Of a DNA stretch of 64,000 bases, positions 46,301 to 55,111 are shown one piece after another. The stretch's first letter is position 1. Every line of letters begins with the position of its first letter. The stretch is from Thermosynechococcaceae cyanobacterium Okahandja. GTDB lineage: Bacteria; Cyanobacteriota; Cyanobacteriia; Thermosynechococcales; Thermosynechococcaceae. Both the position numbers and the translations under genes were made by a program. The stretch is from the NCBI GenBank assembly GCA_041530395.1, contig CP136945.1, positions 806,001-870,000 of the forward strand, in the 5' to 3' direction. Below the pieces are notes generated by a model that searched no databases, was not told where the DNA came from, and saw nothing but the letters and a program-made list of their open reading frames with translations.

Positions 46301-47566
46301 ATGGCGGGCATCGGATCTGCCCTACGGGTGTTTCAAAGCCGCAAGATGGCGGCACTACTGCTGTTAGGGTTTTCCTCCGGTTTGCCCCTCTTTCTGACCA
46401 GTCGTACCCTCCAAGCATGGATGACGGTGGCGGGGGTTGATCTCACGGCCATTGGGCTGTTTAGCTTGGTGGGTTTGCCCTACTCCCTCAAGTTTCTGTG
46501 GTCGCCGCTATTAGATCGCTATACGTTACCGTTTTTGGGTCGGCGGCGTGGCTGGCTGTTACTGGTGCAGCTACTACTCTTGGTGGCGATCGCCCTGATG
46601 GGCTTGCAAAATCCAAGTGCCAGCCTGCGGTTACTGGCCATCAATGCCTTTACGATTGCCTTTTTGAGTGCCAGCCAAGATATTGCCGTGGATGCCTACC
46701 GTGCCGATGTCCTTGACCCCCTTGAAATGGGTGCAGGGGCAGGTATTTACGTGCTGGGGTACCGAATTGCGCTGCTCATTACCGGGTCTGCCGCCCTGAT
46801 GCTGGCGGATCAACTGCCGTGGCCAATGGTCTATACGCTGATGTCCCTGTTGATGGTGGTGGGCATGATCACCACCCTATGGGCACCGGAACCGGAGGTG
46901 CAGCCACCGCTGCCGCGGTCTCTGAGCCAAGCGGTTTTCCAGCCCTTTTTAGATTTTTTTCAGCGCTATGGCGGGTTCACGGGTCTCATTATCTTGGTGT
47001 TTATTTGTCTGTATCGCCTTGGAGATGCCCTCACGGGCAATATGATGACCCCCTTTTTGCTCCAGCAGGGGTTTAGCCAAACAGAAATTGGTGCGGTGCA
47101 GGGGGGCATTGGCCTCATTGCCACGATTCTGGGTGCCCTTGCGGGCGGGGCGGCCATTAGCCAAATAGGCATTCACCGCGCCCTGTGGATTATGGGGGCG
47201 TTCCAAGCCTCCAGTAATGTCTCCTACTTTGTTCTGGCCAATGTCGGTGCCAATCCGCTGGTGATGATTGCGGCCATTAGTATTGATAATTTTTGTGCTG
47301 GGTTGGCGATCGCGGCGTTGACGGCCTTTTTAATGAGTCTGTGCAATCCTCAATTCAGTGCCACACAGTACGCCCTGCTCTCAAGTTTGTTTGCCTTTAG
47401 CCGCGATGTGTTGGCGGCCCCTGCCGGTAAAGCCGCCGAGGTGATGGGGTGGCCGTTATTTTTCCTGTTTACCATTGGTGCTGCCCTGCCTGCACTCCTG
47501 CTGCTGCCGTTTTTTGCCCCTTGGCAACCCAAACCTGATCTGCCCCGCCCCGGAAGTGATGCTTAA
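46301..47566 (+). CDS. AmpG-like MFS permease
   Basis: A 421-residue major facilitator with 12 membrane segments. The start MAALLLLGFSSGLPLFLTSRTLQAWM, the LPYSLKFLWSPLLDRY motif A and SASQDIAVDAYRADVLDP match AmpG, which imports muropeptides for peptidoglycan recycling. In a cyanobacterium its cargo may differ. It overlaps the gamma-glutamyltransferase gene by 8 bases, so they are likely co-transcribed. The pairing suggests a joint role in peptide or glutathione-conjugate salvage. Confidence 0.9.
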   Translation: MAGIGSALRVFQSRKMAALLLLGFSSGLPLFLTSRTLQAWMTVAGVDLTAIGLFSLVGLPYSLKFLWSPLLDRYTLPFLGRRRGWLLLVQLLLLVAIALMGLQNPSASLRLLAINAFTIAFLSASQDIAVDAYRADVLDPLEMGAGAGIYVLGYRIALLITGSAALMLADQLPWPMVYTLMSLLMVVGMITTLWAPEPEVQPPLPRSLSQAVFQPFLDFFQRYGGFTGLIILVFICLYRLGDALTGNMMTPFLLQQGFSQTEIGAVQGGIGLIATILGALAGGAAISQIGIHRALWIMGAFQASSNVSYFVLANVGANPLVMIAAISIDNFCAGLAIAALTAFLMSLCNPQFSATQYALLSSLFAFSRDVLAAPAGKAAEVMGWPLFFLFTIGAALPALLLLPFFAPWQPKPDLPRPGSDA

Positions 47567-49250
47567 CCGTTTTGCAACGTTCTCTGTATCAACTCTGGCC
47601 GGGTTAACGCTGGCCCTATTGGCTGTCTGTGCCAGTGCTGCCCCACTCCAGCGCCGCCAAGCAATGGTGGTGGCCCCCCATGCCGCCGCTACTGCCGTAG
47701 GGGTTGACCTCCTGAAGGCGGGGGGCAATGCCGTTGATGCCGCCGTGGCCACCGCCCTGATGATCTCGGTGGTGGAGCCTTTTTCAGCGGGAATTGGCGG
47801 GGGTGGCTTTGCCCTTGTGTATGAGGCCGCCTCCCAAAAGATTACGGCCTTGGATTTTCGCGAGCGGGCACCCCTAAACGCCACTGCCGAGATGTATTTG
47901 GATGCCATCCCACGCGCCAGTTTAGATGGCGTGCTGGCAGCGGGCACCCCGGGAACCATTGCCGGTTTAGCGGCGCTTCACGACCGCTACGGTCAACTGC
48001 CGTGGTCGCAGGTGGTTGCCCCCGCCATCCAAGCGGCAGAAACGGGGTTTAGGGTCAGCGAACGCTATCAGCGAGCCGCCAGCCTCCGCCTTGAGGTACT
48101 GCAAGCGGATCCCACGGCTCGCAGGATTTTTCTGGATCAGGGGCAAGTTCCCGCTCTAGGGACGCTGATTCGTCAGCCAGAGTTGGCCAACACCTTAAGG
48201 GCGATCGCTGCCGATCCCAACAGCTTCTACAACGGTTGGATTGCCGAGGCGACCGCGGATTTTATGGCTCGGGCGGGGGGAACGATCAGCCGCGCTGATT
48301 TAACCCAATATCAACCGGTGTGGCGATCGCCCGTGTGTGGCCATTACCGTGTTTTTCAGGTGTGCTCGATGCCACCCCCTTCTTCTGGCGGTGTGGCGCT
48401 TGTGCAAATGCTCAACCTGCTGCAAGCCTTGACCCCTGCCGCTAGTGCTGCCGATCGCGGCCACCAGTTAGCCGCCGTCATGCAAATTGCCTACACCGAT
48501 CGCGCCCACTACTTGGGAGATAGTGATTTTGTCGCCGTGCCCATTGCCACCCTCACCAGCCCGGCGTATGCCCGGCAGCGCGCCCGCGAGATTCGTCCTC
48601 GCCAAGCCCGTCCCCAGAGCGCCGTGCCCCCTGCTCAGGTTCCCCGTCAGGAATCTGGCAATACCAGCCATCTGACGGTCGTGGATGCCCAGCGCAATGC
48701 CGTCAGCCTAACCTTTACGGTAAATGGTGCCTTTGGTGCGGGCGTAGTGGTTCCCAGAACGGGAATCCTGCTGAATAACGAAATGGATGACTTTGCGATC
48801 GCCCCCAATCAGCCGAATCTTTTTGGGGTTGTGGGGATTGCCCTCAGCGATCGCCCCCTTGCCAACGGTATTGCTCCCGGTAAGCGTCCCCTCTCCAGCA
48901 TGACCCCAACCTTAGTGACCCGCGACGGCCAACTGGTGATGGCGATGGGATCCACCGGCGGCAGCCGCATTATTACGGCGGTGCTGCAACTGTTCCTCAA
49001 CGTGGTGGATCACAACCAAGATGCAGCCACCGCTCTCGCCAGCCCTCGCCTGCACCATCAATGGTTGCCCGATGTTCTCTACGTGGAACCGGGTGTCCCC
49101 CCCGCATGGCGAGCCGCTTGGCAGCAGTGGGGCTATCAAGTGCAGGAAACCCGCCCGTGGGGCAATGCCAACCTGATCCGCGTACTGGATAATGGAACCT
49201 TGGAAGGGGCTGCAGATCCTCGCGGTGAAGGGGTTGCAGCCGGATTTTAG
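47559..49250 (+). CDS. ggt: gamma-glutamyltransferase
   Basis: GGT hydrolyses or transfers the gamma-glutamyl group of glutathione and related peptides, in the periplasm. The 563-residue precursor has a signal peptide (about 1-27, ending CASAA). Its large chain carries GGNAVDAAVATALMISVVEPFS, and the autoprocessing/catalytic Thr369 stands in SGNTSHLTVVD, where the precursor splits into two chains. The small chain contains RPLSSMTPTLVTRDG and GSTGGSRI. ATG 47559 overlaps the end of the AmpG-like gene. Confidence 0.95.
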   Translation: MLNRFATFSVSTLAGLTLALLAVCASAAPLQRRQAMVVAPHAAATAVGVDLLKAGGNAVDAAVATALMISVVEPFSAGIGGGGFALVYEAASQKITALDFRERAPLNATAEMYLDAIPRASLDGVLAAGTPGTIAGLAALHDRYGQLPWSQVVAPAIQAAETGFRVSERYQRAASLRLEVLQADPTARRIFLDQGQVPALGTLIRQPELANTLRAIAADPNSFYNGWIAEATADFMARAGGTISRADLTQYQPVWRSPVCGHYRVFQVCSMPPPSSGGVALVQMLNLLQALTPAASAADRGHQLAAVMQIAYTDRAHYLGDSDFVAVPIATLTSPAYARQRAREIRPRQARPQSAVPPAQVPRQESGNTSHLTVVDAQRNAVSLTFTVNGAFGAGVVVPRTGILLNNEMDDFAIAPNQPNLFGVVGIALSDRPLANGIAPGKRPLSSMTPTLVTRDGQLVMAMGSTGGSRIITAVLQLFLNVVDHNQDAATALASPRLHHQWLPDVLYVEPGVPPAWRAAWQQWGYQVQETRPWGNANLIRVLDNGTLEGAADPRGEGVAAGF

Positions 49251-49270
49251 CGTCACAGTTGAGGCAACCA

Positions 49271-49852
49271 ATGGCAGAAGTGACCCTAGCCGCACTAGTG
49301 TCAGCAGTGCGCTCCGGTAATTGGCTGATTAGCTTTCCCACCGATACGGTACCCGCCCTCGCCAGCCGTTGCGATCGCGGCGATCTCATTTATGCAGCCA
49401 AGGAACGCCAACCCGATAAACCCTTGATTTTGATGGGGGCTAACCCCGAACAACTCTGGCCATTTGTGCGGGGCACGGCTGCTGAATTGCAGATATGGCA
49501 AAGCGTTGCCGAGCGTTACTGGCCGGGCGCAGTGACCCTCGTGCTACCGGCGGCTGAACTGCCTAGCGGACTGAATCCCCAGAACACGGGCACAATTGGG
49601 TTGCGAGTCCCCGCATGGCCGATGGCGCAGACCTTGCTCGAACAAACCGGCCCCTTGGCCACCACCAGTATTAATCGTTCGGGAGAACCGCCCCTAACGC
49701 AGCTAGCGGCGATCGCCGCCACCTTTCCTCAGGTGTTAACGCTCCACCCGTGGCAGTTACCCACCACGCCACCTCAGCCCTCCACCGTCGTGCAGTGGCA
49801 GGGGGGTACATGGCAGGTGCTGCGCCAAGGACAGGTTGAATTCCAGCCCTAG
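49271..49852 (+). CDS. tsaC: L-threonylcarbamoyladenylate synthase (YrdC/TsaC)
   Basis: TsaC makes threonylcarbamoyl-AMP from Thr, bicarbonate and ATP for t6A37 modification of ANN-decoding tRNAs. The 193-residue single-domain protein has the YrdC signature: SFPTDTVPALASRC, then KERQPDKPLILM, RYWPGAVTLVLP, GTIGLRVPA, and TTSINRSGEPP. The basic residues around the KxR motif are present. It ends overlapping the stop of the next, convergent small gene. Confidence 0.93.
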   Translation: MAEVTLAALVSAVRSGNWLISFPTDTVPALASRCDRGDLIYAAKERQPDKPLILMGANPEQLWPFVRGTAAELQIWQSVAERYWPGAVTLVLPAAELPSGLNPQNTGTIGLRVPAWPMAQTLLEQTGPLATTSINRSGEPPLTQLAAIAATFPQVLTLHPWQLPTTPPQPSTVVQWQGGTWQVLRQGQVEFQP

Positions 49853-50034
49853 TACTGCGAGTCCACCTCCCCCGATGCAACCCGCTCGAGGAGATCGTGG
49901 AGAATTTTCTCCTCCTCCTCAGAAATGTTGCCATCGGCCAGCACCGCGTCAATAATTTGGCCGTGCTCTTCAAGGGTGAGAATTTTATCCTCAAGGGCTT
50001 TTTCAACAAGAGCTTTAATTTGGGCTGCATCCAT
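49849..50034 (-). CDS. small acidic helical protein
   Basis: A 61-residue protein starting MDAAQIKALVEKALEDKILT. It is highly acidic and helical (EEHGQIIDAVLADGNISEEE), with an EF-hand-like Asp/Gly stretch but no full calcium loop. I recognise it as a type of short conserved cyanobacterial protein, without a known role. The downstream ATG 50034 is preferred over one eleven codons upstream. It converges with tsaC, with stops overlapping. Confidence 0.65.
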   Translation of the reverse strand: MDAAQIKALVEKALEDKILTLEEHGQIIDAVLADGNISEEEEKILHDLLERVASGEVDSQY

Positions 50035-50111
50035 AGGAGTGCTCCATGCCATTTTGCTACCTATCATACTGCCTCAACCGCTCAGGGATAGGTCGTGCAG
50101 CAGCACAGTCC

Positions 50112-51077
50112 CTACAAGGGCTTGCCAAGGCAATCCGGCTCAAAACGGGTAAAAGTACTCTTCTGCATCTCCTTGTCCCAAGGGGACACACTGAGACTGT
50201 TGCCTGCCTTCTGAGGGTCGTAGATCGGCCTATCCATCGGACGAGTTCGCAACGTTCCTGCTAACTCCTGCTGAATTCTTGCGCGTGCCAGTGTGACGTA
50301 CTTGGGAAAAATTTCGGCACCCATGCCCCGCCGTTCATGCCGAATGGCAGCAATCACCGTTGTTCCGGTTCCAAGGAAGGGATCAAAGACCCAATCTCCC
50401 TCATGGGTGAGAGAGAGCACCAAACGTTCAACGAGCTCAACGGGGAACTGGCAGGGATGCTCAGTTTTCTCCACATGGTTGTTCTTCACATTTGGAATCA
50501 CCCACAGATCGCCCGGATTTTTGCCCAGTGGATTACAGGAGTACTGACCCGCTTTCGGCCCTTTGAAATACTTCTTCCCGGGGTATTTTTGGGGAATGCG
50601 CACCGGGTCAAGATTAAACACGTACTCGTCAGACTTCGTGAACCAGAGGATTGTTTCATACCGCCCAGAGAAACGGCGGCGGCAGTGGAGGCCATGCTCA
50701 AAGTGCCAGATAATGCGGTTACGCATCCGCAAACCCAAATTTGAGAAGATGGGGTAAAGCACCGCATCCAAGGGAATGATTGCCCCTCGGTCAACGTAGT
50801 TTCCAACCTGCCAGCAAATACTCCCCCGTGGAGACAAAATCCGCATACATTCAGCAATGATCTGTTCTTGCTGGCGCAAGTAAAGGGCTAGATCCAGCCG
50901 CTTCTCGTACTCCTTGCCAATGTTGTAAGGTGGCGATGTGACAATTAACTGTACTACTTCATCGGGAATACTCTTGATAAGATCAAGGCAGTCACCGCCA
51001 TAGACAACGATCGATGCCGAACCTGAGAATTCTGGGGCGATCGCGGTGTTCTCGCTAAACAAGCATTGAGGGTTCAT
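50112..51077 (-). CDS. solitary DNA methyltransferase (beta class, N6A/N4C)
   Basis: A site-specific DNA methyltransferase of 321 residues. The catalytic motif IV TSPPYNIG is at 47-54 and precedes the AdoMet motif I FDPFLGTGTT at 231-240, so it is beta class; it methylates adenine N6 or cytosine N4. Between them lies the target-recognition part (WHFEHGLHCRRRFSGRYETI, PQKYPGKKYFKGPKAGQ). No restriction endonuclease gene adjoins it. The next genes on the same strand are a DprA-like protein and a phosphoribosyltransferase. The target sequence cannot be told from here. Roles could be orphan regulation or DNA marking, or one half of a defence locus. Confidence 0.92.
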   Translation of the reverse strand: MNPQCLFSENTAIAPEFSGSASIVVYGGDCLDLIKSIPDEVVQLIVTSPPYNIGKEYEKRLDLALYLRQQEQIIAECMRILSPRGSICWQVGNYVDRGAIIPLDAVLYPIFSNLGLRMRNRIIWHFEHGLHCRRRFSGRYETILWFTKSDEYVFNLDPVRIPQKYPGKKYFKGPKAGQYSCNPLGKNPGDLWVIPNVKNNHVEKTEHPCQFPVELVERLVLSLTHEGDWVFDPFLGTGTTVIAAIRHERRGMGAEIFPKYVTLARARIQQELAGTLRTRPMDRPIYDPQKAGNSLSVSPWDKEMQKSTFTRFEPDCLGKPL

Positions 51078-51226
51078 TCTTCTGATTTTCCTGTTACCTT
51101 CTGAAACCCAACGTTTCGGTTAAGTGGCTATCAATAACCTCTGAATTGAATCTCAACCAAAACTCTCACAAGTCTTCTCCAAACAATTTTTTAGGTAGAG
51201 CTAAGTTTACGGAGGAAGCTTTAGCT

Positions 51227-52282
51227 TTAACTCAATGGTAGCTTTAACTGAGTGGTTTCTTCCTGTTTATCTGTACTAGTTAATTTACGATTTGACGTTG
51301 AAGAAGCCTTTTGTTTATCTATATCAATTGACTCACGCTTTAACCTTGAAAGAATTTCCTGAATAGCATTTTGTGGCAAAATCTCATGACAGCCAAGCTG
51401 AATCAAGTCGGTGTTTCCAACAGGAGGTTGATTAAAGCATTGAGGAGAAAGAACAAAAACAGGTATGTTCATTTCCAATGCACTTTTAGCAGTGTCAAAA
51501 GTGCCACTCATTCTTCCTTGGTTATCAATTTCCTGTCCAGAAGCTATGACAATCACTGCATCTGATAGAGCACAGACTAATTTATTTCGCGCCATTGCAT
51601 TGCGAGCAAGCCATTTATCCGTTGGGTTAAATTGGGAGAGAACGAGTGTATTGTAGCGAGAAAATAAAGGTTTAAAGTCTTTCTTGACTTCAAAGTTTAA
51701 AATTCCCAAGCCAAGAACGATCGTAGTAGTTCCCTCTACTTCTAATGCACCTAGATGAGCGGTGGAGTCAACACCTTTTGCATAACCGGAAACAATATTA
51801 AAGCCTTCTCTTGCTAGCTCTTTTGCCAACTTAGATGTAATTGAAAGGGCTTCCTCACCAATATTTCGAGAACCAACAATAGCAATAGAATTGACTTCTT
51901 GAGAATTTGAATTTGCAAGAGGAACATACCCCCTTGCATATAGCAGGGGAGGAATTCCATACTTTCTTCCGTAACGCTTGAGCCTTTCAGGGAAATGAGG
52001 GGATTCTACATCCAGTATCTTGACCTTATTTTCCTCAAGATGCTCAAAAGCCTTCCTAAGAGCTTCATAATCTTGGTTAATTATAGATGAAGAAAGTTTC
52101 TTTCTTAATTTAGTTGGTAGGCTTGTGGTATCTATTTTATCACCAATAAGTAGATCACTCAAGAGATCACTCAAGCTACGTGACTCTTTACTTACAAAGT
52201 CATAAACATCCCAGAGAAATTTGACTCCTATCCCCCTAGTTTGTGCTAACCGAAACCAATCGAAGCTGCTTGTATGAGTCAC
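51227..52282 (-). CDS. DprA/Smf-like SLOG-domain protein
   Basis: The 351-residue product has a helical N-terminal part (about 1-110, FRLAQTRGIGVKFLWDVYDF). A Rossmann-like DprA/SLOG domain follows (about 130-320). The motifs are SIAIVGSRNIGEEA, FNIVSGYAKGVDSTAHLGAL, ARNAMARNKLVCALSDAVIVI and MSGTFDTAKSALEMNIPVFVL. It ends in a charged, Ser/Lys/Gln-rich tail. DprA loads RecA onto incoming single strands in transformation, but SLOG domains also sense nucleotide signals in immunity. The gene is clearly more AT-rich than its neighbours and overlaps the phosphoribosyltransferase by one base, so it is probably a foreign paralogue rather than the housekeeping dprA. Confidence 0.85.
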   Translation of the reverse strand: MTHTSSFDWFRLAQTRGIGVKFLWDVYDFVSKESRSLSDLLSDLLIGDKIDTTSLPTKLRKKLSSSIINQDYEALRKAFEHLEENKVKILDVESPHFPERLKRYGRKYGIPPLLYARGYVPLANSNSQEVNSIAIVGSRNIGEEALSITSKLAKELAREGFNIVSGYAKGVDSTAHLGALEVEGTTTIVLGLGILNFEVKKDFKPLFSRYNTLVLSQFNPTDKWLARNAMARNKLVCALSDAVIVIASGQEIDNQGRMSGTFDTAKSALEMNIPVFVLSPQCFNQPPVGNTDLIQLGCHEILPQNAIQEILSRLKRESIDIDKQKASSTSNRKLTSTDKQEETTQLKLPLS

Positions 52283-52608
52283 TACTTTGTCCTCGTCCTC
52301 GTCACAGTCAGCACATAGATACGCTCCTTATCAACATTACCTTGAGTTTTAAGCGCGCTGGATACTGCATTCAACGTTTCCCCTGACCTAAAAAGATCAT
52401 CAAACAACAGGATAGACTCCTGTGAGTATCTTTGGTCAGTAACTTGGAAGGCATTTTGCAGTTTCTGACGTCTTAGTTCAGCATCTTCAATTAACGCTAT
52501 CCTTCGCATTCGCCTAACCTTGATAAGGTAATCATCCGGCACAGGCAAATTGGTTTTGCTACCGAGAGCCTTTGCCAATTCTAGCACTGGCTGAAAGGGC
52601 AACCCCAT
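52282..52608 (-). CDS. short ComF-type phosphoribosyltransferase (N-terminal half missing)
   Basis: The 108-residue product matches the C-terminal half of ComFC-like phosphoribosyltransferases. The PRPP-binding motif SILLFDDLFRSGETLN is at about 65-80, followed by the VYVLTVTRTR-type strand. The usual first half of the family (zinc finger and/or hood, about 100 residues) is absent. An in-frame TGA stands 18 codons upstream of the ATG. Sequence just upstream has another, out-of-frame coding-like stretch. It is the first gene of the pair with the DprA-like gene (one-base overlap). It is either a genuine short form or a truncated remnant. Confidence 0.7.
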   Translation of the reverse strand: MGLPFQPVLELAKALGSKTNLPVPDDYLIKVRRMRRIALIEDAELRRQKLQNAFQVTDQRYSQESILLFDDLFRSGETLNAVSSALKTQGNVDKERIYVLTVTRTRTK

Positions 52609-52827
52609 ATCGCCATGAACCTTTGATAACCTTTGGGTGGATCCTCATGTGGTAGGTCAATTGTAATGTACTGCCCTCGCAGGTACTCTCAGCTAACTAA
52701 CGACTGAATTCACCCACTGTTACTGACTTTCGATACATAAAAATTTGGCATAGGCTCAGGTGAAGTGATTGGCCATATTGGGAAGATCTTACACCCAGCG
52801 TCCCTGTACCGACAACATCACAATGGG

Positions 52828-54546
52828 CTAGCCATCGCTGGCCAGCAAATCCTTGGCCAGTTGGGGCACCCCCCAAACCACCGTGGCCTGATCGTAAATG
52901 ACCATGCCGGGGCTAGCGCCCTTGGGCTTTTGCACATTTTTGCGTAGGGTATAAACCACGGGCACCTGAGCGCTTTGCCGGGCTTGACTGTGGTAGGCGG
53001 CAATGGCTGCCACTGCCTGAATATCTTTTTCGCTGGGGCACTCACCCGCTTCAAGGCGCAAAATGACATGGCTGCCGGGAATTTCTTGGCTGTGAAACCA
53101 CCAGTCGTAGGGGCTGGCCACGCGGAGGGTTAAGTCATCGTTTTGGCGATTGTTGCGCCCCACCAAGACGGTATAGCCGCTGGGGGTTGTATAGCGCAGG
53201 TAAGGGGTTGGCGTTTGTGGCGGGCGGTAGTAGTCGGGCTGCTTGAGATACCCCTGTTGAATCAGTTCCGCCCGAATTTCCTCTAGCAGTTCAAGGGTGT
53301 GGGCGCTCTCAAGGGTGGCTTGCACTTGGTCGAGGTAGGCCAGTTCCGCTTGCGCTGCCTTGAGCAATGGCCGCAGGTGCGCTTGGGCCCGTTTTAGTTT
53401 TTGGTGCTGTTTGTAGAGATCCTGGGCGGTCTGAATCGCTGTCTTGTCGGGAGAGAGGGGAATGGTAACGGGGGCATTGGTCTCAAAGTCTGTTACCGTA
53501 AGCGCCTGTAGTCCGGGTCGCCAGAGGTGGCCATGGGCCATCAGGAGGTCCGCCATACGACGGTGGCGATCGCCCTCGCGAGCGGCTGCCAATCGGCTCT
53601 CAAAGTCCTCAACGTTTGCCCGCACCCGTTGGCGTTGCTGGTGTACGACGTGGCGGAGTTGCTGCTGTAACTGCTGGGTTTGCTGCTGGCTAAGGGCCTG
53701 GTGGTAGTAGTGAGCCAACAGCGGGTGGAGCGGTTCGCAGGTGGCTAGCGTCTGGCCAAGGGGCGGGGTAACCCGATAGCCCTCCGGCGTTAACTGGGGT
53801 GCAAACCGTTGCTGTGCCAAGCACTCTAGCCAATGCTGCCAGTGCTCAAAGAGATGCTGCCACTGTTGAAGCGTTAACTCATGGGTGGGGAGGTTACCTG
53901 CTAGCCCCGCATCTTCCAGCAGGTGCTGCACAAGGGTAGGACTCAGGCCACGGTACGCCTTCAGAAGTTGCTGCTGTAGCGTTCCCGGAATTAGGCTCAC
54001 CTGTGCCCGCCACTGATCAAAGGCCTCCTCGATGTTGGGGATAGGGGCACGCAGGGGTGGGGGCGGCACGTAAGGGGTTCCCGTAAGAATTGGCCGCAAA
54101 CGGGATTGCTGTGGGCTGACTTGGTGCGCTGCCGTAACAATGTCGCCAGCAGCATTCACAAGGATGACGTTACTGTACTTGCCCATAATTTCCACGTAGA
54201 GGTGCCACAAAATCGGGGCGTGGGGGCGTTGCGCAAACTGCAGATCTACCACTCGCTCCCAGTCGTTCAGTAAGCGAATTTCGACAAGGGCTAGGCGGTT
54301 CAGTTGATGATGTAGCTGTTGGCTAAACGTAAAGGTATCGGGTTGGCGGGGGGGGGGCGGCTCAAGGCAAAGGCGTGCCGCTTGGGGATGCCAACTGAGG
54401 GTCAGCCAGTACTGTTGATCCAGCGTGCGTAGCGCTAGGGCAAGGGTGTGGCGATCGCGCTGATAGACCGTTTCAAGGCGGGCGGGCAACAGACCTTGGA
54501 GGCTGGCACCAATAGCGCGCAGGGTGGTGAGATCAACTGGTTGCAC
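52828..54546 (-). CDS. rqcH: RqcH/NFACT-family ribosome-quality-control factor
   Basis: RqcH binds obstructed 50S subunits and, with alanyl-tRNA, adds Ala tails to stalled chains. The 572-residue product has the NFACT-N domain (start MQPVDLTTLRAIGASLQG, later HLYVEIMGKYSNVILVN). A central coiled coil spans about 280-440, and a C-terminal NFACT-R domain carries YTVLVGRNNRQNDDLTLRVASPYDWWFHSQ and GSHVILR. This family was formerly annotated as fibronectin-binding. The domain order is complete. Confidence 0.93.
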   Translation of the reverse strand: MQPVDLTTLRAIGASLQGLLPARLETVYQRDRHTLALALRTLDQQYWLTLSWHPQAARLCLEPPPPRQPDTFTFSQQLHHQLNRLALVEIRLLNDWERVVDLQFAQRPHAPILWHLYVEIMGKYSNVILVNAAGDIVTAAHQVSPQQSRLRPILTGTPYVPPPPLRAPIPNIEEAFDQWRAQVSLIPGTLQQQLLKAYRGLSPTLVQHLLEDAGLAGNLPTHELTLQQWQHLFEHWQHWLECLAQQRFAPQLTPEGYRVTPPLGQTLATCEPLHPLLAHYYHQALSQQQTQQLQQQLRHVVHQQRQRVRANVEDFESRLAAAREGDRHRRMADLLMAHGHLWRPGLQALTVTDFETNAPVTIPLSPDKTAIQTAQDLYKQHQKLKRAQAHLRPLLKAAQAELAYLDQVQATLESAHTLELLEEIRAELIQQGYLKQPDYYRPPQTPTPYLRYTTPSGYTVLVGRNNRQNDDLTLRVASPYDWWFHSQEIPGSHVILRLEAGECPSEKDIQAVAAIAAYHSQARQSAQVPVVYTLRKNVQKPKGASPGMVIYDQATVVWGVPQLAKDLLASDG

Positions 54547-54702
54547 CGTTCAAGCTCCAACGTACCAAGGCCGCTTTTTTATCGTGGCATACTCCCTGCC
54601 CTCCGGCTAGCTCATGCCTGTCGTAGAGCACCACTAAAATTGGCAAAGAGAGGGTAACCAAAATCGGTATAATCGCTGTTGAAAGTTCAGGGGCGAACCG
54701 TT

Positions 54703-55104
54703 ATGCGTGTTTATGTCTTGCTCTACAATCCGGGAACTGAACAGGAGGGCATTCACTCGCTGCAACTGGGCGATCGCAACCTAATTCTCATGTTTGAATG
54801 CGCCGACGATGCCGAGCGCTATGCCTTACTACTAGAGGCACAGGATTTTCATCTCCCCAATGTTGTTAGTATTGATGCCAAGGAAATCGAGGAATTTTGT
54901 CAGGCCTCCGGCTATGAATGCCAACTCGTGCCCACGGGCTTTGTGCCCACCAATGATGCCGAGCGCCTCTTTCTGGCACCCCCCGAGCGAAATGTGGCAG
55001 AAACGGACTGGGAGGCCCAAAACCGCGTTCCGCCAGCGGCAGAAGGGGAATTTTCCGAGCATGAACTCAATCGGTTGCGGCAGAAACTAGAAAACTTGCT
55101 CTAG
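54703..55104 (+). CDS. DUF3110 cyanobacterial protein
   Basis: A 133-residue conserved protein of cyanobacteria and plastids. The N-terminal about 90 residues form the DUF3110 domain (MRVYVLLYNPGTEQEGIHSL, VMFECADDAERYALLLEAQDF-type LMFECADDAERYALLLEAQ). A linker and acidic tail follow. The function is unknown. A -10-like TATAAT stands at 54670-54675, 28 bases before ATG 54703. It is followed after 7 bases by the glycosyltransferase gene, so the two may be co-transcribed. Confidence 0.85.
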   Translation: MRVYVLLYNPGTEQEGIHSLQLGDRNLILMFECADDAERYALLLEAQDFHLPNVVSIDAKEIEEFCQASGYECQLVPTGFVPTNDAERLFLAPPERNVAETDWEAQNRVPPAAEGEFSEHELNRLRQKLENLL

Positions 55105-55111
55105 CGCCACC

